Shown: positions 59,274 to 63,814 of the stretch, piece after piece
How the letters are laid out: each line of letters opens with the position of its first letter
Numbering within the stretch: position 1 is the stretch's first letter
From: a virus
DNA: 64,000 bases
Strand: one strand, 5' to 3'
Virus record (IMG/VR): IMGVR_UViG_3300028393_000035
Coordinates: 33,492-97,491 of that record
Made by a program: the position numbers and the translations under genes
Notes under the pieces: model-generated
What the model was told of the DNA's origin: nothing
The model's input: only the letters and a program-made list of their open reading frames with translations
The model's database searches: none

Positions 59274-59486
59274 AACAAACTAAAGGTTAGCGCATTAAGC
59301 TTTAGTTCTGACCGAATTAGCTAAAATATACAAAATCCCCCGCCTAGGGGGATAAAAAGAAGACTGCGGGTTACCCTATCCCAAGCTACAATAGGGACTC
59401 CTAAAGATCCTCAGGCTTTACCATACCTTTACTATTGGTATGATAGTGGGGGCAGGGTTAGTATGCCCTGCCCCTTTACTATCTCT
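59136..59486. other. Non-coding control region at the boundary of the small-gene block
   Basis: About 350 bp without a credible gene. It contains GGGACCC repeats, an AT-rich stretch, a TCCCCC/GGGGGA hairpin near 59335, a plus-strand TTTACC-N5-TTTACT box pair at 59417-59433 followed by TATGAT and a G-rich run, and a GGGGCAGGG/CCCTGCCCC hairpin (about 59451-59474) whose tail again carries TTTACT-N5-TTTACT (59475-59491). Confidence 0.5.
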
Positions 59487-59741
59487 TTACTTATTGTCGA
59501 TGTTCACGCTGAGGTTGAATGCTACGTTGAGTTGCGTCAGTGCATCTCGCAGTAGGTCATCTGCTGCGTCTACTGCATCCCTGCGCCGGTCGTGCAGGGA
59601 TGAGATAGCTTCGTTCTTGATGTAGTCTGTCTCGTCAAGGCTATGAACCAACGCCCATGCTTCCTGTTGTGCATCGTGAACCATGTCCATGATGTTGTTG
59701 ATGAGTGTTGTCGGGTCGTGGATGATCTTGGTCTTTGGCAT
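59487..59741 (-). CDS. Small helical protein (84 aa)
   Basis: The ATG at 59741 (MPKTKIIHD) is chosen because AGGAGG lies 9 nt upstream; the frame runs on upstream without support. The product is acidic and helical (IMDMVHDAQQEAWALVHSLD, RRRDAVDAADDLLRDAL). It is the last minus-strand gene of the block, driven by the module at 59773-59805. Function unknown. Confidence 0.7.
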   Translation of the reverse strand: MPKTKIIHDPTTLINNIMDMVHDAQQEAWALVHSLDETDYIKNEAISSLHDRRRDAVDAADDLLRDALTQLNVAFNLSVNIDNK

Positions 59742-59772
59742 TTGGCCGTTCCTCCTATTGGTTGATGGAATC

Positions 59773-59805
59773 ATCTTAGCAGGCAATGAGTAAAGAAAGG
59801 GCAAA
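59773..59805 (-). promoter_or_regulatory. Phage promoter module, 10-bp class
   Basis: TAAGAT (-10, 59773-59778), 10 bp, TTTACT (59789-59794) and TTTGCC (59800-59805) on the minus strand. The boxes overlap the tail and stem of a terminator hairpin. It serves the gene at 59487-59741. Confidence 0.65.
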
Positions 59806-59822
59806 GGTTTTACCCTTTGCCC
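59799..59822 (-). terminator. Terminator overlapping a promoter box
   Basis: GGGCAAAGG / CCTTTGCCC stem, followed on the minus strand by TTTCTTTAC. It ends the transcript of the gene at 59832-60050. Confidence 0.65.
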
Positions 59823-59831
59823 CTATGATCT

Positions 59832-60050
59832 CTATACTTCGTTCAGGATATTCTGATGCTTGTTTACGATTTCAAGGATCGCATCTACAAACTTCTGACC
59901 ATTGAACATCGGATTGCATTCGTACATGGCCTGTATCGTATATCCGTAACGCTCTCTGACCTCATCCTCAGTGAATGGCCTAGTGGTTGATGGATCCCAC
60001 ATATCGCGGCCTAGTGCGTCTGCCAGAATACGGAAGTGCTTGCGGGTCAT
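59832..60050 (-). CDS. Small actinophage-type protein (72 aa)
   Basis: The ATG at 60050 (MTRKHFRILADALG) has GAAGGAG 5 nt upstream. The MTRKHF start with an ILEIVNKH-like end and NPMFNGQKFVDAI near the C-terminus resembles a widespread small protein of actinophages of unknown function. Driven by the module at 60080-60112. Confidence 0.72.
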   Translation of the reverse strand: MTRKHFRILADALGRDMWDPSTTRPFTEDEVRERYGYTIQAMYECNPMFNGQKFVDAILEIVNKHQNILNEV

Positions 60051-60079
60051 GCTGTCTCCTTCATTTGGTTGATGTAACC

Positions 60080-60112
60080 ATCCTAGCACCTGCTAGGTAA
60101 AAGAAAGGTAAA
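60080..60112 (-). promoter_or_regulatory. Phage promoter module, 10-bp class
   Basis: TAGGAT (60080-60085), 10 bp, TTTACC (60096-60101) and TTTACC (60107-60112), minus strand. Confidence 0.7.
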
Positions 60113-60115
60113 GCT

Positions 60116-60400
60116 TTATGATCCCCAACCGCGAGTCTGACCATACGGATCATCTGTTTCACGGCGACCGCGCTGCTCTGCTTGTGTCTGTGCATCTACG
60201 GCGGCGGCCTCTGGATCAGATTCCATTAGGGCAAACATCTGCCTATTAGCGGCCTTCATGCGCTCTGCGGTCTCTGCGAGCTTCTGACGCTCTGCTGTGG
60301 CATCCTCGCCCGCTGCTTCAAGCATATGAATGTTGCGCTCAATGCGCCTATACTCAAATGCTGCATCTCTAACGATTTGTCTAAGTTCATCTATTGTCAT
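60116..60400 (-). CDS. Coiled-coil protein (94 aa), leaderless
   Basis: A helical protein (DELRQIVRDAAFEYRRIERN, DATAERQKLAETAERMKAA) with a polar end. The ATG at 60400 is only 7 nt from the -10 element, so it is probably translated from a leaderless mRNA. The gene is more G+C-rich than the structural genes. Function unknown. Confidence 0.7.
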   Translation of the reverse strand: MTIDELRQIVRDAAFEYRRIERNIHMLEAAGEDATAERQKLAETAERMKAANRQMFALMESDPEAAAVDAQTQAEQRGRRETDDPYGQTRGWGS

Positions 60401-60407
60401 GGTCTAC

Positions 60408-60440
60408 ACCTTATCAGGTAGATTGTAAAGGAAAGGTAAA
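60408..60440 (-). promoter_or_regulatory. Phage promoter module, 10-bp class, leaderless output
   Basis: TAAGGT (60408-60413), 10 bp, TTTACA (60424-60429) and TTTACC (60435-60440). The start codon follows 7 nt after the -10. Confidence 0.68.
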
Positions 60441-60475
60441 GATGTATTTGTCTGATCCGTCCCGCCCACCCTGTC

Positions 60476-60518
60476 ATTGTATCGCCAAACGGCGGCGGCA
60501 AAGTAAAGATATGGCAAA
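60476..60518 (-). promoter_or_regulatory. Phage promoter module, 20-bp class, G-rich start
   Basis: TACAAT (60476-60481), 20 bp, TTTACT (60502-60507) and TTTGCC (60513-60518). Downstream the RNA would begin with GACAGGGTGGGCGGG. Confidence 0.6.
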
Positions 60519-60533
60519 AGATTGGAGGGGGCG

Positions 60534-60558
60534 ATTGGCACCCCCTCCGCTCTTGCTT
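60534..60558 (-). terminator. Terminator after the winged-helix gene
   Basis: GGAGGGGG / CCCCCTCC with a 9-nt loop, then a short T run (AATCTTTT) on the minus strand. Confidence 0.65.
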
Positions 60559-60559
60559 G

Positions 60560-60826
60560 CTACGCTTTTGCTGCGAACCTGCGGCCCTTGTCTGTCAGGC
60601 CGTAGTAGTGAGCGGGGCGACCACGCTTCTCGCTCTTGACCTTGCCCGTGATCTTGACCAGACCGGCCTTCTGCATCCGCGTCATGAATGACGGGGCAAC
60701 CTCAAGGCTCATGGCCGTTGCTTGGCCCTTCTGCGCCTTGATTGCTGCCATTACAGTGGCGGCGTTGGCCTCACCGAAGATTGTGCGGTGGTGCTTGGTG
60801 GTCTTGGTTGTCTTAGTCTCTGGCAT
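60560..60826 (-). CDS. Winged-helix DNA-binding protein (88 aa)
   Basis: The ATG at 60826 (MPETKTTKTT) has AAGGAG 7 nt upstream. After a basic N-terminal tail, residues about 25-88 match a winged helix: helices around AATVMAAIKAQKGQATAMSL and SFMTRMQKAGLV, then a wing KRGRPAHYYGLTDKGR. Such proteins are usually transcription regulators; this is the best local candidate for a protein acting on the promoter modules. Two tandem modules precede it. The gene is clearly G+C-rich compared with the structural genes. Confidence 0.75.
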   Translation of the reverse strand: MPETKTTKTTKHHRTIFGEANAATVMAAIKAQKGQATAMSLEVAPSFMTRMQKAGLVKITGKVKSEKRGRPAHYYGLTDKGRRFAAKA

Positions 60827-60864
60827 TGGATTTCTCCTTGTTGGTTGATTGCCTTGTGTTACAC

Positions 60865-60907
60865 ACTGTATCAAATGATTTGATATTGGAAGCAAAGGTT
60901 TGGTAAA
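60865..60907 (-). promoter_or_regulatory. Phage promoter module, 20-bp class
   Basis: TACAGT (60865-60870), 20 bp, TTTGCT (60891-60896) and TTTACC (60902-60907). Proximal promoter of the winged-helix gene. Confidence 0.55.
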
Positions 60908-60951
60908 ACTTTCTCAATGTTTTTACTGCTTTGTCCTCCCGCCCACCCATC

Positions 60952-60984
60952 ATTATAGCGACCGCTTGGTAAAGAGCGGGTAAA
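60952..60984 (-). promoter_or_regulatory. Phage promoter module, 10-bp class, G-rich start
   Basis: TATAAT (60952-60957), 10 bp, TTTACC (60968-60973) and TTTACC (60979-60984). RNA would begin GATGGGTGGGCGGG. Distal promoter of the winged-helix gene. Confidence 0.7.
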
Positions 60985-60989
60985 GGAAT

Positions 60990-61013
60990 GGAGGGGGCAT
61001 TTCAGCCCCCTCC
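60990..61013 (-). terminator. Terminator after the 86-residue gene
   Basis: GGAGGGGGC / GCCCCCTCC, 6-nt loop, immediately before the promoter boxes of the next unit; the T run is weak. Confidence 0.65.
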
Positions 61014-61038
61014 GTGCCGCTCAACCAAACGGCAAACT

Positions 61039-61299
61039 TTATGCGGTCTCGTCCTGAAGCTCCCAAATCTCGATCTGATCGGGGTTCTGAGTCTGGAGGT
61101 TGGCAAAGTAATCGCCAATCGCCTCATAGATCACGCGGCCCAGATCATCTTCGTTGATCTCTGACTCATCTGGCGTGAACGGTGTCTTAGGCACCGCTAC
61201 CAGAATGAGGCAATCTTCGTGCGCCTCTGCTTCCTGAGCAAGCTCATAGAAAGACTTAGGTGCTGCTTCGATCTTGTTACGACGGTTGAAGAACTTCAT
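61039..61299 (-). CDS. Hypothetical acidic protein (86 aa)
   Basis: SD GAAGGAG lies 6 nt before the ATG. A basic start (KFFNRRNKIE) is followed by an acidic alpha/beta protein (DCLILVAVPKTPFTPDE, GRVIYEAIGDYFANLQTQ). Function unknown. Monocistronic between its module and the terminator at 60990. Confidence 0.7.
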   Translation of the reverse strand: MKFFNRRNKIEAAPKSFYELAQEAEAHEDCLILVAVPKTPFTPDESEINEDDLGRVIYEAIGDYFANLQTQNPDQIEIWELQDETA

Positions 61300-61333
61300 G
61301 TGATTCTCCTTCGGTTGATTTACTGTGGTTACT

Positions 61334-61366
61334 ACCTTAGCAGGTGCTAAGTAAAGAGAGAGTAAA
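61334..61366 (-). promoter_or_regulatory. Phage promoter module, 10-bp class
   Basis: TAAGGT (61334-61339), 10 bp, TTTACT (61350-61355) and TTTACT (61361-61366). Confidence 0.7.
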
Positions 61367-61368
61367 AC

Positions 61369-61551
61369 CTACTCTGCGATCATCTCAACTGGAATGAGTG
61401 ACTCATGCTCGTCAGCAGCAAGGTTAGTGTAGATAAGCAGGCCGCCTTCGCCATCTTCACCTACATCCATGCCGCGACTGTTAGCCCAAGTCATTAGCTC
61501 GCCAACTGTATTCCATTCAAGCGAGTTGATAAGTTTATCAAAATCAGTCAT
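61369..61551 (-). CDS. Hypothetical acidic protein (60 aa)
   Basis: SD GGAGG lies 7 nt before the ATG. The product is acidic (LEWNTVGELMTWANSRGMD, GLLIYTNLAADEHESLI) and may be a small alpha/beta domain. Function unknown. Confidence 0.7.
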   Translation of the reverse strand: MTDFDKLINSLEWNTVGELMTWANSRGMDVGEDGEGGLLIYTNLAADEHESLIPVEMIAE

Positions 61552-61585
61552 TTGATTACCTCCGGGTTGATTTACTGTGTTTCAC

Positions 61586-61618
61586 ACTCTAGCAGATCTT
61601 AGGTAAAGACTTTGCTAA
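61586..61618 (-). promoter_or_regulatory. Phage promoter module, 10-bp class, degenerate distal box
   Basis: TAGAGT (61586-61591), 10 bp, TTTACC (61602-61607); the distal site (61613-61618) reads TTAGCA and overlaps the stop of the upstream zinc-ribbon gene. Confidence 0.55.
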
Positions 61619-61752
61619 TCTTCGTAATCTTCTGGGTTGTTCTTCTTGTCACAATCGTTACATACCCATCCATCAAAGTCATCCATTACGTTGCCTGTAA
61701 CTAGAACATCCTCGCCACAGTCTTCGCAAGGAATCAGCTTAGTAATGCTCAT
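61615..61752 (-). CDS. Zinc-ribbon protein (45 aa)
   Basis: A 45-codon frame with GGAG 5 nt before its ATG. IPCEDCGEDVLV and WVCNDCDKKN give a complete Cys4 zinc ribbon. It is preceded by its own promoter module. Function unknown. Confidence 0.75.
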   Translation of the reverse strand: MSITKLIPCEDCGEDVLVTGNVMDDFDGWVCNDCDKKNNPEDYED

Positions 61753-61781
61753 TACATCTCCTTCGATTGGTTGATGAACAC

Positions 61782-61814
61782 ATCGTAGCAGGTCTTAGGT
61801 AAAGACTAAGTAAA
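61782..61814 (-). promoter_or_regulatory. Phage promoter module, 10-bp class
   Basis: TACGAT (61782-61787), 10 bp, TTTACC (61798-61803) and TTTACT (61809-61814). Confidence 0.7.
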
Positions 61815-61815
61815 A

Positions 61816-62298
61816 CTATTCAACGGTAATATCTACATACCATTTGGTAGTCGAATTCTCCTTCTTCCATAAAAGATAAAATCCGCGAGCTTGCGTCCAT
61901 GACTTGTATCGTGCGATAAGTGTTTTATCTGACGGGTCATTATTTGTTTTCAGTTGATTGTATTCTCCCATAGTTGGGAAACTACCAACCTTACTTTCGA
62001 TACGGGCGATTGCGCGACATATTGTCGTATCGTCAATCGTTTGTTCTCCAAAACCTTTAGGTTGTTCAGAGCAGGGCAAACCGGCAGCTATTTTCCAACT
62101 AGTCCAACCGTATTTCTTTGTGTCTGAGAATGACCTTCTATTGGCAATTAGAGGCCCGCTAGGATAGCTGCCTTTTTGTTCACGCCTCCATTCGACATAT
62201 TTTTTTATGCCAAATTTTGGATCATTCAAATCCTTTGCGCATTTACGCAAAGCGTCAATTATATCCTGCTCTGAGTATTTCTTTTTGTGAATAGTCAT
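61816..62298 (-). CDS. Protein with two homing-endonuclease-associated repeats, leaderless
   Basis: A 160-residue protein. Two copies of the HNH-associated helical repeat are visible: about residues 8-73 (YSEQDIIDALRKCAKDL, KYVEWRREQKG, SWKIAAGL) and about 87-140 (ICRAIARIESKVGSFP, EYNQLKTN, RYKSWTQARGF). In homing endonucleases such repeats bind DNA, but no HNH or other nuclease motif is present. It may be an orphan DNA-binding regulator. The ATG lies 6 nt from the -10, so the mRNA is leaderless. Confidence 0.7.
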   Translation of the reverse strand: MTIHKKKYSEQDIIDALRKCAKDLNDPKFGIKKYVEWRREQKGSYPSGPLIANRRSFSDTKKYGWTSWKIAAGLPCSEQPKGFGEQTIDDTTICRAIARIESKVGSFPTMGEYNQLKTNNDPSDKTLIARYKSWTQARGFYLLWKKENSTTKWYVDITVE

Positions 62299-62304
62299 AA
62301 GCGC

Positions 62305-62337
62305 ATCCTAGCAAACCAATAGTAAAGAACAGGTAAA
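62305..62337 (-). promoter_or_regulatory. Phage promoter module, 10-bp class, leaderless output
   Basis: TAGGAT (62305-62310), 10 bp, TTTACT (62321-62326) and TTTACC (62332-62337). The ATG follows after 6 nt. Confidence 0.7.
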
Positions 62338-62373
62338 ACTTTGATTCCCTCTCTGTCCGCCCGCCCTCCCTGC

Positions 62374-62416
62374 ATTATATCCAAATACTTTATATCAAAA
62401 GTAAAACTTAGGTAAA
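62374..62416 (-). promoter_or_regulatory. Phage promoter module, 20-bp class, G-rich start
   Basis: TATAAT (62374-62379), 20 bp, TTTACT (62400-62405) and TTTACC (62411-62416). RNA would begin GCAGGGAGGGCGGGCGG. The distal box is the T-tract of the terminator at 62421. Confidence 0.68.
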
Positions 62417-62420
62417 GAAA

Positions 62421-62460
62421 GGGCCGGGATTGGGGAACTGTGAAATTCCTCTCCCGGCCC
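62421..62460 (-). terminator. Terminator of the structured RNA
   Basis: GGGCCGGGA / TCCCGGCCC with an inner GGAA/TTCC stem, followed on the minus strand by TTTCTTT. Confidence 0.88.
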
Positions 62461-62680
62461 GTAGCTACTAGATTGTTTATTATCTATTTCTTGGACACTC
62501 TCTACCTTGAGTTCCGAACCCATGATAGCTGTATAGTCGTCTATCCACTGCACTCGCACCTATGTTAGCGTGGCATCTCTTCACGGTTTGTTTTACGAGA
62601 TTGCTACCGACTCTCGTTAGTCCTCTAACCGACCGTCGCCGGTCTGACTACATGGCCGATGGGCTAGCTCCATCAACAAG
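62421..62680 (-). ncRNA. Candidate structured non-coding RNA of about 260 nt
   Basis: A minus-strand transcript from the promoter at 62685 to the terminator at 62421 has no credible ORF. It carries several local hairpins: GATGG/CCATC with a 7-nt loop (62658-62674), GACCG/CGGTC with a GNRA loop GCGA (62631-62644), GTTAG/CTAAC (62616-62629), CGAGA/TCTCG (62596-62616), CCAC/GTGG (62545-62573) and GATAG/CTATC (62524-62545). It does not fit tRNA, tmRNA or RNase P features that I know. Two promoter modules in tandem (62685 and 62778) drive it. Role unknown: a regulatory or decoy RNA is possible. Confidence 0.55.
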
Positions 62681-62684
62681 AACA

Positions 62685-62729
62685 ACTATACAGATGGACC
62701 CATATGAAGTCAAGTAAAGGTTTAGTAAA
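62685..62729 (-). promoter_or_regulatory. Phage promoter module, variant spacing, for the structured RNA
   Basis: TATAGT (62685-62690), 22 bp, TTTACT (62713-62718) and TTTACT (62724-62729). Confidence 0.55.
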
Positions 62730-62777
62730 GGATTTACCAATGCAATGGATAGTCTTTGTTCCGCCCTCCCACCCTTC

Positions 62778-62820
62778 AATATAGCAACAAAACCAATACA
62801 AAAAGTAAAGGTTTAGCAAA
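62778..62820 (-). promoter_or_regulatory. Phage promoter module, 20-bp class, G-rich start
   Basis: TATATT (62778-62783), 20 bp, TTTACT (62804-62809) and TTTGCT (62815-62820). RNA would begin GAAGGGTGGGAGGGCGG. Confidence 0.62.
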
Positions 62821-63019
62821 AAGCCTATAAAATGGAAACAGAGAAAGGTGATGTATTCAGGGTTTTCTTTACTTTTCAGTAGTTTACCCGGATACTTTTT
62901 ACATTATATAAAGAGGAATATTTTACTTTATATATATTAGTATATTTCACTAGGGATAATCCTAGTCTTTTCCCTGCAAAATAAAGGTTTTTATTTTATA
63001 AGAGAATACAATATATTTG

Positions 63020-63047
63020 ATTTTATCATACTTTTTTCATTTGTCAA
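63020..63047 (-). promoter_or_regulatory. Sigma-70-type promoter
   Basis: Minus strand: TTGACA (63042-63047), 16 bp, TAAAAT (63020-63025). It would read towards the structured RNA. Confidence 0.55.
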
Positions 63048-63152
63048 GTATAAATCGGACAAATACTTTACTTATGCCTTAGCTGCACAGAATACCATCA
63101 CTGCACCTACAACTACAAATAATACGGTCATAATTCCTTTCAGATTGAATAT

Positions 63153-63195
63153 TTTACTTATAAGTATGAATACTTTACTCTTCACCTATTATATA
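63153..63195 (+). promoter_or_regulatory. Plus-strand relative of the promoter module
   Basis: TTTACT (63153-63158), TTTACT (63174-63179; a 21-bp period rather than 11), 10 bp, TATATA (63190-63195), then a G-rich run. Confidence 0.4.
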
Positions 63196-63314
63196 CACGG
63201 GAGAAAGTGGGAGGATGTGGAGGGGGGTGGATAGGTGAACAACCTCACATTCTTTATTTGAACCACCTCACAATTGGATTGACAATTGGATTTATTCTTT
63301 ATTTACGTTATGTT

Positions 63315-63542
63315 TTATTTATTCTTTCTAAATGAAATCTTGAATACATACTTCCACAGGTCAAGACTCATAGTATAAAACCAAGACGTTATATCTCTGC
63401 TGTCAGGCATAAATGAGTCTGAGCGAATGAACTCAATGCCAAATGATCTCAGAGAATCAGGTTTTTTGATTACTGAGTGCATTAGTGTGAGGTTATGCTT
63501 GCCGATTTTAGTTTCTTTTTTTATGCCATATTCTTTTATCAT
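63315..63542 (-). CDS. Hypothetical basic protein (75 aa)
   Basis: A basic protein rich in Lys, Ser and Phe (EYGIKKETKIGKHNLTLMHS, DLWKYVFKISFRKNK). A purine-rich stretch (AGAAAG) precedes the ATG. No TTTACY module is found upstream, so it belongs to a different regulatory group. Function unknown. Confidence 0.62.
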   Translation of the reverse strand: MIKEYGIKKETKIGKHNLTLMHSVIKKPDSLRSFGIEFIRSDSFMPDSRDITSWFYTMSLDLWKYVFKISFRKNK

Positions 63543-63608
63543 GTTATTTCTTTCTTATTGTTTTATATGTATTCTGGGGATAATCTGAGAGATGGTTATG
63601 GGCGATTC

Positions 63609-63803
63609 TTATTTGTGCTTTGACACTCTATGCTCGCTAATCTTTCTCAGAATGGCCTCAGCAAACTCTGTAGCGTCCTCTGCTGTATCGAAGTAGTGCC
63701 GCTCAGGACTTGATCCCGCTGTCTCAATTGTGAGCGAAATTGTGTCATGGAAATTTTCTACCAATACACTTGTTTTTGTTGGGTAAAGATTGAATTTGGT
63801 CAT
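63609..63803 (-). CDS. Hypothetical small protein (64 aa)
   Basis: The ATG at 63803 (MTKFNLYPTK) has GGAG 8 nt upstream; a GTG four codons earlier is possible. A strand region (TSVLVENFHDTISLTIETAG) is followed by a helix (ATEFAEAILRKISEH). Function unknown. Confidence 0.68.
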   Translation of the reverse strand: MTKFNLYPTKTSVLVENFHDTISLTIETAGSSPERHYFDTAEDATEFAEAILRKISEHRVSKHK

Positions 63804-63814
63804 TGTATTCTCCA

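Larger units (their letters stand above)
62821..63314. other. AT-rich non-coding control region
   Basis: About 490 bp with no credible gene. It contains a CTAGG/CCTAG hairpin near 62950, long AT-rich stretches, a minus-strand sigma-70-type promoter (63020-63047), a plus-strand TTTACT box promoter (63153-63195) that would start a G-rich RNA, and a short direct repeat AATTGGATT near 63271-63291. It could hold an early promoter region or an origin. Confidence 0.45.

Noticed and set aside
62421-62680. tRNA or tmRNA gene
   Set aside because: A GGGTTCGGAAC stretch recalls a T-arm and one hairpin has a 5-bp stem with a 7-nt loop, but there is no cloverleaf, no acceptor stem, no conserved TTCRA loop and no tmRNA end sequence.
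62600-62680. Short ORF in the structured RNA (18 codons from an ATG near 62673)
   Set aside because: No SD, very short, and it runs through strong hairpins; another ATG-led frame continues through the terminator, as expected by chance.
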